A stretch of DNA of 64,000 nt from Ehretia macrophylla (GCA_037974665.1 CM075773.1:51746917-51810916); one strand, 5' to 3'; shown: positions 1-12,658, counted from the first letter of the stretch. Translations and numbers: made by a program. Notes: generated by a model from the letters alone, not told the origin.

Positions 1-507
1 CTGAAATACGAACAAATTGAATCGTGGCTAGCATAGAGATGAAGATTCATCCACCTAAGGATATAGACTTATTCCACAAACATCCACTTTTTACGTCTCA
101 TTTATGACACTCTATTCCCAACTCATACTATCATAACAATCCATTCCACTCATACATAATATCATAACAATCTATTCCCAATGAATTCTAGCATAACAAT
201 CGTCACCTCATAAGGTTATAGACTTGTTCACAAACGTCCACTTTTTACGTCTTATTTACGACACTCTATTCCCAACTCATTTTATCATAACAATTTATTC
301 TAGCATAACAATCTATCACCTCAGTAACTAGGTTCTAGGTGATTAGAATTTCAATTGTCATAGTTAGATTTATAACACGAGCTAGAAATTAATAGTCCAA
401 TAAACTGTTGTTCATGGCTATGTTATCCTAAGTGTGACAGACGTTTAGCAAAACTATGACACATTGTTTGAACTAAAATATAACTATCAAATATTAATAA
501 TCAAGGA
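1..507. repeat. Dispersed repeat R, copy 1 (3' part)
   Basis: About 85-90% similar by eye to 17480-17826, with the same order of landmarks: the start ACGAACAAATTGAATCGTGG, then AGAGATGAAGATTCATCCACC, and the end AATAATCAAGGATCG. Within it, 57-148 and 214-300 are near-identical direct repeats (period about 157 bp) containing CCACTTTTTACGTCT and TATCATAACAAT. No coding frame is visible. It is cut by the window edge. Confidence 0.7.
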
Positions 508-924
508 TCGAGAAAAGTGATGCTTATTTTCCATCTATACGTTACTCATATATTATTTTTGTGCAAACAGAAGTTAGGTGGAGCTATTTCGTGAACGATT
601 TTGAGAATTTACATAGTTGAAACAAGTTGAAAGTATGTACAGTTTATATCAGCTGGAGCAAGTAGTTCATTAAACAGAGATTAAAGAATCCAAATACAAA
701 AACAACTTATGAATTTATTTATGTTTTTGATAAAAAAAGCATTCTTAAAAAAAGAACAGCACTGCTCAAAAGCATCCAAGCCAAGAATTCTTCATGAATC
801 CAAGTAAAAGAAAAGATATCCATTCCAACAATTCTCCAAATGCAAAAGGAAATCCCAAGAAAAGTTTATCTAGAATCAGAACATGTGAAATGAATCCATG
901 TGGCTCCGAACATCTTATCTTCAA

Positions 925-3133
925 CTAACTTGATGCATTAGAAGCTTTTGTCAATAAAATAAATTGCCTCATAAGATCCATATCTTGTTCCATTTTTTTC
1001 ACATTTCTCTCCTTTTTCATATATTTCTCTCTCATTTCTTGAGTCTGTCTTTTGAGCTCATGTTCGTTTTCTAGAAAATGTTTTTTAAGCTCTTTCTTCT
1101 TTTCCATCTACTTTTCTTTCATTTCTTGAAATTGTCGTTGCTGCTCTTTATCTTTTTCCTTATCATTTTCTTTCATTTCTTGAATCAGTCTTTTGAACTC
1201 TTCAGCTTCTTGTAAACTAACAGGTTGAGAAGCTTTAGAAGAGCTACATACTTGAGTTTTCATGGCTCAAAACCCGAAACCTCGAACAAGTCCCTAATGT
1301 TCAAGACCAAGAGTTTCTGAAACATACTTGTTCCAAGTTAAAAAGCTCATTGCTAAAACAACCGGAGTCCCCCTTTTTTCATTAGCCTTGCTATTAACAA
1401 TCTCCTATAATTGAAAGATATAATAATTTTTGTAAGATAGAAATAACTATAACAAGTAATAAAACTTGAGTATGTTTAACTTGAAAATTGAATATTACCA
1501 GTATGTGTGCCGCTTCATCAGTAAGTCCACTAGATTTCAAAGAATATCACTGGTCCAACAACCTTTTCCATCTTTTTCCATCTGCGATAATAAGATGTTG
1601 AAATCTTTCAATAGGCTCTTTTCCATCAATGAAATTAATTTATGAGACGTACCATTTGCTTGTGTAATCTACCAAAACGTTTTCTTCCAGTATTGCGATA
1701 CAACTCTGGTGAGCATGACTTTTTTTTCCTTGTTCATGACGTTTCTATAATTCCACCACGTTACAGTATCAATTATTTAAGTAGCTAGACTTATCAGTGT
1801 ATTGTTGGATAAACTAAACTACTAAAGAACAAAAGACATAAGAGGAAAAGATCATAACTTGTCCTTTCGTTAACACAAGATATCTAACCAAGCACTGCTA
1901 TTCGACTTCATCCCTACCTTTGGTCGCCTTTTAAAGTTCTACTCGTCCGATTAATTAATGCTAAAATGTTTTTTCCTCAAAAATATATTTGTAGTCTCTC
2001 CATTTTTTTTTCAAACGATTGACAAACAATCATTTTCATTACATCTCTTGAAATTTAAAAATATAACTTTTTTGTCATAAAGAAAACATAACTTTTAAGC
2101 ACAAAAAAACCAATAGAAATATAATTTTATTTATAAATAAAGAGCAAATCATCCACCTCTACTAGCTGAAACAGGCGTCTTTTTAAAAAAAAAAGTTGTC
2201 TGGCACGTCTCTCCAATCATCATAAGCAAGAAGGCAAAGCTTTCTTCTCCTTGCCAGTGCCCAAATAACTTTGAAGTTAAAGGTTGGCATTTACCCTCGT
2301 GTAGTTCAAGATTATATCCTTCATAGGTCTAACCACTTGCTTTCAATTATCTTTTTTTAGCGAACAGAAATTGTCCATGCGGGCAACTACTCCACAACCA
2401 GTTGCTAAATCAATACCTCCTCGTGTTAAACTCAACTTTGATTTGTTTATCCGCTGGTAAATGTCAACTTGTCTTATATATTGATTTTCCTCTAGTCTTT
2501 CTCTTTCGTTCCAGCCTCTCCTTGGTTGGCTATTAGTTTCTGAAAATTTTAACAAAAGAAAGTAAGGTCCCTACATAATTGGATAGAAACTACCAACAAA
2601 AGCCGAGGGATTAAGAAAGTATTTGTCTATAAGATTGATAAAAGTAGAGGTTAACTCCGAAACCGTCCTAATATAATTTCATCATTTGACATTTATAAAA
2701 AATCTGAAGATGAAGTTTAAAAGAATATAATCATCTGAAGCTTTGTTGACAAAGTATGTGGTTTTCGACTTACAATTTAAAAAAGAAAAGAAGTTTATGG
2801 TATAGGGGTAGAAATTGAAGATTTCCAGCATCTATTTGCATAACACAATGGTCGTATGACTTCCATAAGTGCCAAACTTCCTATTCTGACTTACGTTATA
2901 AGCTGTGACGTTCACGAGTGACATAAAGTTATGTAGCTATCCATGAACATAGAGTTGAAACCACATATAAAGGATCTTATAAGAGTTCGGAAAGTAGAGG
3001 TTACTGGAAGAAGATTGGTAATCAGAACTCATTTCGTCTTATGATTACCTGCCCTATTTGAAGAGGATGTCTGATCTTTATTACCTTCCCCACTGGAAGA
3101 GGATGAGGCACGTGTTCCTCTAGTTCGGGCCAT
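925..3133 (-). pseudogene. Decayed CACTA-type (Ptta/En/Spm) transposase-like gene, copy 1
   Basis: The minus strand shows pieces of the plant 'Ptta/En/Spm transposase-like' protein. A first exon at 3049-3133 begins MARTRGTRASSSSSGEG and ends at a donor GCAG|GTAATC. Around 1270-1410 the reading runs EIVNSKANEKRGTPVV, a stretch ending YVSETLGLEH, a TAG stop, then GLVRGFGF and a TGA stop. This matches the family's HxGRVRGxGxGPTPS signature, which is intact in the second copy at 5828-6273. The C-terminal end (925-1261) is a charged coiled coil rich in Glu, Lys and Gln, with one more in-frame TAG. With at least three stops it should not make a full protein. The 1.5-3.0 kb stretch gives only weak pieces. 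The family call is by motif; the exon limits in the middle are uncertain. Confidence 0.7.
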
Positions 3134-5827
3134 TTCCTGTAAATTTTCAACATGAACTAATAAGTTAAATATGGATCTTGAAAAGAAAGAAAAAAAGAGG
3201 GTAAGAGGCCACCCACTAATAACCTACACCTTCTACCATTAAAATTATTGAAGCTCAATTCTGCATTTGATACCAAATAGACCTGTATTATGCATGTTCA
3301 ATAGTGTAGTAGTTGTTTCTAAATTTTGATTTAGTTAAAGAAACAGTTTAGTTAAATTAGAGAAAAACTTCCAGTAGTTTACAAACAACTTAAAAAGATT
3401 TCTAAATGAACTCTCAAAGTAATTGGAATATATAAACACAAAATCAAAATCACTAGTGTAGTGTAGTGAACATACTCAAGTGGCAGCAAAATGATGGGTT
3501 AGTCTTGCATCCATCTAATGGATGTGTCTATCTCTCACACCATGTGGAGCCCACATGTGTGGGTGTGCGAGAGACGAACACGTTAGTCTAATGGATGCAA
3601 CAGTCTTCACAAAATGATATATATATATACACACACACACACACCGGGCTAAACCCAATATTTATTAAGAAAATATCGCAAATAAAATTATTATTTGTCC
3701 ATAGGCTTCAAAGGTGAATGACCTTAGTTGTATGATAATGTCTCATTCCATAGCTTTTTGTTGATTTTCTCAATCGGCGATTTTTTACCCTGGACTTGAA
3801 CATTTACTTAGTAAAAGAAAAGAATGACTTAAAACTATAGGCTTTTTTTTGTAAGGTATCAATACTAACTGTTGTCTTGATGCTATCTCATCAGCTTCAA
3901 GTGAGAAATTTTTTTACCCATTTTCTCCAAATACTGCAACAGTTACACTTCCAGTGTGACCAAAGATGTTGACTTGAAACTTGAACCTAAAGAAGATATC
4001 GAAGTGGTAAATGGGAATTGAATTCGATTACGAAGAAGATAAAATAAATAAAGAACATTCTATTGTAAAAGTAATGTGTTTTTACCTTGGCATGGCTATT
4101 GTGTTTCGTGTGCATTGCATGCAACGGAATGCTTCTTTATATTCACCTCTTGTTACTTTGCCACAATTATCACATGCAAGGTAGTAAAATGATTGTTTTT
4201 CATCTACGATCATTAATTTTACTTTTGTTCAAATGCAATTGTTCTGCAATAAAAGGAATATTAGATCTAGAGAAATGTGAAAGCAAAAATGCCAAAACAG
4301 AGAAGTTTGAAATCCCAGAATCAAGTGTAATTCCTATTTTTCTCGAAATAACTTGTAAATATTCAGAATATAAAACAAGGAAAAAAAATGAAGCCAATTA
4401 GACTTTTAAGTCAGGTGAAGAGATTGAGAAGTTGAAGATGATTAGAGCTCATCTTATGAGGATCAATAAACGTGAGCTAATACTTTAATAAGGTCAGTTG
4501 AAAATAACATTGTAAAAAATATTAAAATATGTTAATTGGTTGCAATAAGTAATCATGAGGTGGCGTTTAGTTGAGATATGTATCCCAAAAATAAATTTGA
4601 AATTGTAAAAAACTGAAGCTATGGTTTGATGATTACCTTGTGAATATCAGAGGGAAGATTGTTGATAGCCACATATCATATGGATTTACCAAATCTTTCA
4701 AAACATATTGATGAGTTCTCTTTTTTGCTAATTTAGTCAAGGATTGATTGTTCTTGAGAGCCGTGAAAGAGATATTAAAAAATAGAAGGAAGTGTATGTT
4801 TAATACTATTCTTGCTCATCTCGTTTTTCAAAACATATTGATGAACTATTTCACTGAATGAGCTTGTTTACAAAGCAAAATCTATTTATTCCAAGTAAAA
4901 AATGCACATCTAAGAATTTCGTTTTTAGATTTTGTATTTAAAGGTTGTCTAATAGCCGAGGGAAGATACAGTTAAGTTCTAATTCTCCTAGCCTGTCAGT
5001 AATATTTAATAAGTTCTGTATGTTCTCTGCCAACATAGTTTTAATATGATCAATAATTCCGGAAACAAGTAGTACTTTCAAGTTAAATTCCTGCTTTTTG
5101 GTCTATGTTAATGGTGGTTCTCATGTAAAAATTTCTCATAATCTTGCAGGTATGCATCCTTTATCTCATTCTTCGAGCACTTTGTCCCTTCATATTTTTT
5201 TGATGACTAACAAATATTTCCACTTGGACAATTTTGTCCAAGGGTGTCATGGTCATACAATATGAAAAGTACAACAATGGCAAAACATAGTATAATTCTC
5301 TTAACGCATCTACGACCTACAAACAACTTGACCACTTTGTCTCTTCATTTTCTTTTATGTTATAATATATATATATATGAGTGTGTGTATATATATGTGT
5401 GTATGTATAAGCGAATTAGAACCCAACACGACAAATCTTCAGTTCCCAATCTCAGCATCAGATTTCATCAATCCAAGCAAACGCAAAGGCAAACAAAACA
5501 GAGATCATTCCATTTTATAACTCAACCATGACAGCAATGACATGAAGCATTGAACAACAAGAGAGGACAAAAGAAAAAAAACAGTACAATAGACAATAGC
5601 TATAACAAATACAAAGGCAAAAAATCTCAATACAGTCAAGTACAAATTCCCATCTACACGAAAGCATGAAGTATTCTTCTTTTTTCAAGTGCAAGGCAGA
5701 AAATCTCCCAAAAAGAAATTCTAACTTCAATTTTGTCAATCACCCACAGGCAACATATGGACCATGATAGACTGAAGCACTAAAAACATAAGAAAACATT
5801 ATCCAAAAAGCATGTAAGAAATTACAT
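3134..5827. other. Intergenic stretch without a supported gene
   Basis: AT-rich sequence with short chance ORFs only. A mixed TA/CA microsatellite lies at 3619-3644, and TA/TG-rich stretches lie at 5363-5405. The longest frame (about 4087-4401, plus strand) has no recognisable motif or clear splice context and is antisense to an equally unconvincing frame. I annotate no gene here. Confidence 0.6.
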
Positions 5828-6273
5828 CTATTTGGCCCGCTCGACTGCTAATAGGGCATCCCGCTCAGTGTGCTCGACAGCTAATAGGACATCTAGCTCA
5901 AGCCGCTCTGCAGCTAATTCAGCTTCCAAACGACTTACATCTAATGTACCATGCCTCTTATAGCCAAAGAATGTCGAAGGGGTCGGTCCCATCCCTTCCC
6001 CTCTGACGCGCCCAAGATGTTCAAGGCCATGGACCTCACAAAGAACCATATTTTCTAACTCAATATCATCTAAGTTTTGTTCATTATCTCCAATAGCTTC
6101 ATATGCGGCCTTTTTTTTCTGCCAACACGACATCACATTTCTCCTACACATCAAAATTGAAAAGAGTCTATTTGGTAGGAAAGTGTTCCAATATGTCAAC
6201 AAATGGCCATCTTTCCTTGTTTGGGTAGCCCGATGGGAAACAATACACCCACCGGACAACCTTTCTCTACTTC
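5828..6273 (-). pseudogene. CACTA-type (Ptta/En/Spm) transposase-like 3' exon, copy 2
   Basis: An open frame of about 148 codons begins directly after an acceptor-like TTTGGCAG at 6274-6281 and ends at 5828. It carries the family signature GLEHLGRVRGEGMGPTPST followed by FFGYKRH. The tail is a short repeat with two LLAVE(H/R) units, resembling the coiled-coil tails of these proteins. Upstream residues include HRATQTRKDGHLLTYWNTF. No N-terminal exons are seen within the next kilobase, so it appears to be a truncated remnant. It shares the signature block with the copy at 925-3133 and lies 2.7 kb from it. Confidence 0.65.
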
Positions 6274-6679
6274 CTGCCAAATAGTATGTGTGTAAAATTA
6301 ATCACTTATTCTCAAATTGTTGTAACAAATCTAAGAGCCACTAAATTATTCTACATCTTTTGACTATTGAACTATTTTTAGTTTTTATAATGATTTCTTG
6401 AAACCGTTATGCGAAGAAGAAAAAAAGGTGAAATTAAGTAGACTTCTAAAATAAAGCTGAATTGTAGAAATTACAAGTCAAATATCACACCTCAAACCAA
6501 ACCAATTTATTAGCTTTTAATAACCAACATATCATACAAGCTCTTAAATTAAAAAATCTAAGAGTAGCATTTCAATATATCAAGTTGTTCTTTATTAATT
6601 TTACTGCTCTTTGGGTACAATGCAACTAGTGCTTCTTTGATAGTCTAAAAAAATAAATATGCACGCACGTCATGCTGCA

Positions 6680-7703
6680 TCATATTGTGAAAAGAAGAAT
6701 GGCTAAGCATCCCACAATGCATACAGTAATTGCCAATCCTAACGAACCATGTAATATAGTGTATAGGCCCGTAACAAATGCAATCACCATCGTTATCATA
6801 GCAATTACGATGAGTAGAAGTGCAGAGATGTGACGGTTACAAAGCTTGTCCACATCCTCATAGAATGTTGCTGAGAAATGGAGAAAAACAATAGTAATAG
6901 AGGACACCATAGTAATGGTATCTGTCACGACAAATGTTTTAAATGTTGTGACAGATACCATTGCTGTAAGTCCTCTATTACTTGATTGGAGCCTTCATTA
7001 CCATCATAACCACTCGGAAGGGTGAACCGGCAGCAAAAGTGACCATGGCAATAAGCGTGGCAACTATGTGTCTCAACTCTTTTTCTCGGTTCTTCTAGCC
7101 CTCTCTGTTTCTGCTCAGACGCATTTCACTTCTCATAAGCTCTACTATCATTGTCTATGCTTGTAAGCTTTCGAGCCCCTCTTTGGGCACTTGCCTCATA
7201 TAGCTTTCCCAACAAAGGAAATAGCATTACTTCGCTAAGATCCTGATCGAGTTTTCAGGGTGTATATAGCAGATCAAGTGAAGTAAAGTTTTTCTTATTG
7301 ACAACATTCCAATCTACTAGAGGGTGCTTCAACAAAGGACTCCCATCAAAGTACTTGGAAACACCTTTGACATATAAATGAAGTGGCGTGTTTCCTTCTG
7401 CTTCCTTCTGATTAATGAGGTTGATAGCCCATTTTGACCTAAGATGAATTCTAGTGCTCTTTTTTCTTTATTTTCAACAACAAGATGCAAAACATTTTGC
7501 CCTTTGCTTGTGAGCATGACCCAACAATCAGGACACAACTCAGCAAGGTACTATATGCAGAGTTGTCTTATTGTCATAGTTTCATATGCCGTAGATCTAT
7601 CAGCATTTAGTAGTACTCGTACCAGACTAATATCATTAGCATAAACGACATAATGGAGTAGAATCCATCCTCCAGTTCTTTTCGAATATACGAGTGATGC
7701 ATC
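6680..7703 (-). pseudogene. Ankyrin-repeat / PGG-domain membrane protein pseudogene (ACD6/ITN1-like)
   Basis: Reading the minus strand from an acceptor TTAACAG|GATGC at 7704, one sees DASLVYSKRTGGWILLHYVV, then GQNVLHLVVENKE and VDWNVVNKKNFTSLDLL: three ankyrin-type units. These are followed by REKELRHIVATLIAMVTFAAG (start of the PGG domain) and three or more hydrophobic segments ending AITVCIVGCLAILLFTI at 6680. Proteins of this kind in plants are plasma-membrane ankyrin proteins linked to cell death and stress signalling. The frame is broken: stops occur around 7265 and 7135, and the block after TFAAG (about 6950-7030) needs two frame changes to restore the family sequence. No intact N-terminal ankyrin exon is found. 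Confidence 0.75.
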
Positions 7704-7964
7704 CTGTTAAAGAACAGAGCAAAAGGGCGAATCGAAATTTGTTGGGCAGAAAATTGAAAATGAAACTAAAATTTGGAGACGTTACTTTTCAATTATTTAT
7801 ATACCACATTTCTCATATAGAAAACAAAATGCATTCGTAATTCCAAGATATCTTGTTTGTAGATAATCTCTTCTCTTATTTGTACGAAGCTTTTACTTTC
7901 ACATAAGAAAGTGTACGAGACCCAATGAATTTCAATCAGCAAAGTTCACGGTAATAACAGATTC

Positions 7965-8243
7965 ATATTTTTAATAAGTTGAGCGAGAGTTGTCTTACCA
8001 AACTTTTTTTCCGATCCCCCCTACTCCCACTATAAAGAGAATAATTTGGATTCCATAACATTCTTGTGGCATCAGCTTCCTTACAAAAACTCGTTGCCAT
8101 TCCTGTGAATTCAAAGCCATCACAGTTAAAGAAAATTACATTTACTTTTTTTTTCTCTCTGTTAATCAAATTTAAAGAAACAAAAATAATAAGAACATGA
8201 GAGATTAGAAACTTACCCTCCATTCATCTAAAACATGATCCAT
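7965..8243 (-). pseudogene. NB-ARC (NBS-LRR resistance gene) fragment with broken P-loop
   Basis: The minus strand starts with ATG reading MDHVLDEWR, which resembles the LDEW stretch of coiled-coil NBS proteins. A possible intron (GGGTAAGT to TTCACAG) follows, then EWQRVFVRKLMPQECYGIQ, IILFIVGVGGIGKK, and after a small insertion KTTLAQLIKNM. The last two together are an NB-ARC P-loop (GGIGKTTLAQL) split by a few extra bases that shift the frame. Nothing further downstream (RNBS, GLPL, LRR) is seen, so this is a short relic, not a working resistance gene. It lies just upstream of the ankyrin pseudogene in the same orientation. Confidence 0.6.
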
Positions 8244-8371
8244 TTTATAGGATGTTTCAGAGAAGAATCCTTACATATATAAGAAATTAAGAATATTTGA
8301 CTATCAATACAAAGAGGTTATGCTTAGCTGCTGACTGCGATTGTTGTTATAAAGAACGTTTAGGGTTTCTA

Positions 8372-8791
8372 ACACCCTGTTTGGATTGCACGTAGCAAAG
8401 GAAAGGATTAGTATTTTTTTTTTTTCCTACTCTAAGGCGGCTAAGCCTATTATATTAACACAGTTCCGAGAGGAGGTAATCCCCTTTCATTTGATTCGTC
8501 AGTATCTTTGGTATTAGAATTGATATGATGGTATTTTGAAAAATAAGTATTGTCTATCTTTGTAAATTTTAATAATTTTTTATTTAAATTAGAGAAAGAA
8601 TAAATGATAATTAAAAAAAAAAAATTATAAAAATCCCCTTCCAATACTCGTAACCATTAAAAAGTTAGAGTAAAAAAAAAATTCCAATTGACTGATTGTA
8701 AAATTGCCCTTTTAATATTTGTAACATTTCCATCCTTTAAAATTTAAAATCCAATAATAAGTCCGTAATCCCTCCCATCCAAACAAAGTGT
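8372..8791. mobile_element. MITE with ACACnnTGTTTGGAT termini
   Basis: The left end ACACCCTGTTTGGAT and the right end ATCCAAACAAAGTGT are inverted repeats with two mismatches. The interior is AT-rich and non-coding. The termini resemble those of plant hAT-type MITEs. No clean target-site duplication was found. Confidence 0.5.
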
Positions 8792-10130
8792 AAAGGTGTA
8801 AAGTCTTCTTTCTTTTTTATCTTCTTCGGGTCGTATAAAACTTGACTTACATAGATGATGTGGAAATATGCTGGGCCCAAAATCCAAAGCAAGATTGGGC
8901 TTCACGAGTTAAGTGAGTTCATTAGTGGCCCAAAACTTTGGGTTGCCAAGTTAGAAGTCAAGCATAAAATTTTGTGAATTTTCAATAAATTGTTATAAAA
9001 TCATTGTCAAAAGAGAGTTCAAGAGAAATACGAATGAGAAAAAGAAAGGGAGGCATATTTGTAGGCAAAAATACAGTCACTATACATACGCAGTTTACCG
9101 TGCACACGTGACTCACTGTACATAGGTGGGGTTATTGTTCATATGTCAGCTATTATTTATACACGAATTATACGCGAGGTTATTGTTCATATGCATATTA
9201 TATGTGGTTACCATTTGTATGAATATCCATATTCTACAACTCTTTCCCTCATAAATTTATCGCTTACGAGTTATGCCTTATTAAAACCTTGTCAAGAAAA
9301 CACGATGGGGCCACTAAGACTTTGGTCCAGTGATAATATTACTCGCTGTGTACGCGAGAAGTTGCGAGTTGTCTCATTGTTACGTTGTAAGGCCTTAGAC
9401 TCCCATAAATCAAAAATTAAATAATAATAAAAAATAAAAAAAACACAATAGGATAATAAACTTGACTAAGTAAAAAGAGTTCATTATTCATATTAGAAGC
9501 TTTGTCGCTGTCTCATTAAAAACATAGTTAAGAAAATCCAATTTAACAAAATTTGTCACGCCCTCATGTGAGCATATTAAGAGTATTCTTGAGTTGCCTA
9601 TCTTTGACCAACATTTATTTCTTTTTTCATTTGAAGTTCAACCATGAGAAAGAACTTTGATGCGACATGATTGAATCATGTAAGTGTGTTTGGTTTGCTT
9701 CGTTAAAACTTTATCAGAAAAAAGTCAATGGGAAAAAGGTCTTGGTGAAGAAAAAAGAGTACAATGCACAAATATATTTTCCCTCTCATTCCGATAAAAG
9801 TCTTTTAGGTAACGCATTCGACGTTTCTTGAACATAGTAACCTAAAAGTCGTCGTTCATAAAGTTTTAGTGAATAATTCTTCTAGATTTTTTACTTGAGC
9901 ATTCTTGTTGATTATCAATGATACTATTTATTTGAAGCTCGTGGGTGTAGAATGATTCGAGATAAATACATTGGATTTTGTCGTCTTTAATATAACCACC
10001 TTTCATTTGTACATGTTGCATTATTTTATATAATACATTTGAACTATCTTTGTTGAAGAATAACCCTTATGATTCTTGAACATGTGGAAGGATTAATCTC
10101 AACCATATACATTCGTCATTAGAATTATGA
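8792..10130. other. Intergenic AT-rich stretch
   Basis: No convincing ORF, splice pattern or terminal repeats were seen. The plus-strand frame at about 9143-9424 has no recognisable motif. Confidence 0.5.
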
Positions 10131-10153
10131 ATTTCGAAAATCTTATAATTGTG

Positions 10154-10493
10154 CAGTAAGGAGTACAAATGGTCTTTATTATTTTACAAAAGTTTTAAAT
10201 TCATCCATATTGTTCAGAATTGATAAATTTATTATTTATTATTTAAAAAAAAATTAATTTAGTCCTTATTATTTTAAAAAAAAATTTAATTTAGTCCCTG
10301 CACGTGACCATTATTTGAGAATTAAATTGAAATCTTTTAAAAAATAACAGGGACTAAATTAGATAACTTTGAATAATAGAATAAATTTAAATCTTTTTAA
10401 AAAATAACAGGGACTAAATTAAATAATTTTGAACAATAGGGATAAATTTAAAATTTTATGAAAATAATAGGGATCATGAGTGCAATTTTTCCT
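10154..10493. mobile_element. MITE-like inverted-repeat element inside R
   Basis: The two halves are inverted copies of each other. The left half reads CTTTATTATTTTACAAAAG and related 'TTTAGTCC' units; the right half has the complementary GGGACTAAATTA units. In the R copies at 15.7 and 17.1 kb the flanks are joined directly. Here they are split at GTG, and GTG is present on both sides (10151-10153 and 10494-10496), which fits a 3-bp target duplication. It is non-coding. Confidence 0.6.
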
Positions 10494-10718
10494 GTGAAGT
10501 AATTAATGGATGGTTTAGTGGTGCAATTAGTGGTTAACATATATCTATGATTAAGACTTGTTTGGATTATGTTTTGCAAAAGTTAATGACCTGAACAATG
10601 GCAATGTGTCAGGCACTATACCATACGGGGAACCTTTTGCAATTAAATTTGAGCCAAACATAGAAATGGTAAAGTGTCTTAAATATAAAATTTCAAGGAA
10701 CTTATTTGGCTAAGTAAT

Positions 10719-10722
<4 letters not shown>

Positions 10723-10775
<53 letters not shown>
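10723..10775. repeat. (AT)n microsatellite
   Basis: About 26 AT units, immediately left of the MITE at 10776. The sequence right of that MITE continues TATATATATA, so the element appears to sit inside the microsatellite. Confidence 0.95.
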
Positions 10776-10777
<2 letters not shown>

Positions 10778-11172
10778 TTAATGGCACCGGACCCTCCTGT
10801 ACTTTTACTTATATATACGTTTTCCTCCTATACTTTATAAATTGCAAATAACCCCCATGTACTTTTACTTATGTACACGTTTTACCCATGTACTTTATAA
10901 AGTGCAAATAATTCCCTTATAGTTTGTAAATATGTACACACGTCCCCCTCCATGTGGAATGTTTCAATTTTTAAAATAATATATTAAATTATACACGGAG
11001 GGGTACTTGTGCACGTATTTACAAACTATAAGAGGGTTATTTACACTTTATAAAGTATAGGGAGAAAATATGTATATAAGTAAAAGTACATGGGGGTTAT
11101 TTGCACTTTACAAAGTATATAGGAAAAATGTGCACATAAGTAAAAGTACAGGGGGGTCTCGTGCCATTAACC
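10776..11172. mobile_element. Long-TIR MITE inserted in an AT microsatellite
   Basis: Ends are GGTTAATGGCAC and GTGCCATTAACC, exact inverted complements. The arms extend about 190 bp each, so almost the whole element can fold into one hairpin. Each arm is itself a tandem of 'TACTTTTACTTATGTACACG' and 'TACTTTATAAAGTGCAAATA' units. Flanks are TA-rich on both sides, so a TA duplication cannot be proved. No coding potential. Confidence 0.8.
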
Positions 11173-11530
11173 CTATATATATAGATCAAAGTATGTTTTT
11201 ATTTTTCTTTCACATGAGAAAAACATTAGAACATGTAGTTATTAATAATAAGCTATGCAACAGCTAATAATCGTCGAGCTTAGTAGCACGAGCTTGTGAT
11301 CAAGTAAACCATTAAAGTAGTTGGATGTTGGTAGTCTTTAGTCTCTAATTTCTCACACCTGAAACACAGGCACGCCACTAACCAAAATGAGTCACTATAA
11401 CACGAATCATTGACATTATACGGAGGTCTTTAGTCTCTAGGATTGACCCCTCCTTATAGGGTCGCCTCAAAGATGAAGCTTCATCTAACTAGCGCACATA
11501 CTGGAGTATTATTTCACAAATATCCACATT

Positions 11531-12640
11531 TAATAAGTCAAAAAAAATTTCCTCAATTTTTTTTCATTGTAGCAGTATCAGAAAAATTTATTGTAAAAAC
11601 TGCATATTTACAGTAGTTTTCCCTGAGCTGTTTTTGCTCATGATTCCAATTCCAGGCACAGTGCATTTCCTTTATGATCATCACTAGATTTAAATCCAAT
11701 CAAATTTACTCTTTGAAAACACACTAAAATAGAAGCTTGGAAAGTTAATGGTCATGTGTTTCTATATAGATTCTATCAACTTGGTACTTAAAATGTGGAT
11801 CCCCTATCTTTGGAAATGAAATTTTGTGTTGGTCCCTTTTCATAAAAGGGGTGAGATGAATTGATGTATTATTGGATCCCTAGGGATTAATAGGGCGGAA
11901 CGATTTGAAAGCGTAGTTTCTGTCTTGACAAGGTGGTTTCCTAACCAATTGAACTATAATTCCAGGAAAATAAGGGATCTTGAAGGAAATTTGAGTCTTT
12001 TTTACCTCCCTATCAGATATTTTTGAAAGACAAGATTATTTAGTTTTTGTTAATAGTAATGTTAGAAACACCAATGAAACTTATCAAAAAATTTATCAAA
12101 TTACATCAGTCCTTTTATATAATTATTCCTTTCCCCTTTATAAATTTATCAAGATTTAACATTTAATACAAAAAATTTATCGTACAAGAAAGAACGATAT
12201 AAAGTATTATTGATTAGACAATACAATTAGTGATTTGTTGGACAATGATGTAGGTGGTTCCTCCTATTAATAGAGGTGGTTAGAATCTGGAGTGTCATGG
12301 TTAAAGAATTTTATTATAGCTTGCTCAATCAAAAAGCTATGTGAGGAGAGTTTAATCTTTTCGCCTACAAAATTTAAATTGTAATCTTGTGAGTTATGGA
12401 ATAATTATCATGTGGGCCCAAGTCAAGTTTCATTGAAGGTAGCACTATGTTAAAAATATTGTCTTATATATTTATGTAAGATCTGCGCAACTGCAATAAT
12501 TATAAAAAGATTAAATAACCAACACATGCAACATTTATAAATAACAATAGTTCATTAACACAACATTTTATTTTGAAAATTGGGGATTAGTAAATATTTT
12601 TCTTTCACATTGGACGTGCATAAGTCGACATATTTGTTTA
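11531..12640. other. Intergenic stretch
   Basis: No gene or clear element was recognised. ORFs are all short and without motifs. Confidence 0.5.
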
Positions 12641-12658
12641 TAATAACTTCCATTACAT

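Larger units (their letters stand above)
10131..11530. repeat. Dispersed repeat R, copy 2, with two nested MITEs
   Basis: R landmarks appear in order: TCTTATAATTGTG (10141-10153), interruption, AAGTAATTAATGGATGG (about 10497), CAAGGAACTTATTTGGC (about 10694), a TAATGG then AT microsatellite, interruption, CATTAGAACATG with TTATTAATAATAAGCT (11220-11260), and the TGAGTCAC...AGCACGAAC-like tail to about 11530. The same blocks are adjacent in the copies at 15.7 kb and 17.1-17.8 kb. The interruptions at 10154-10493 and 10776-11172 are therefore later insertions. Confidence 0.65.
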
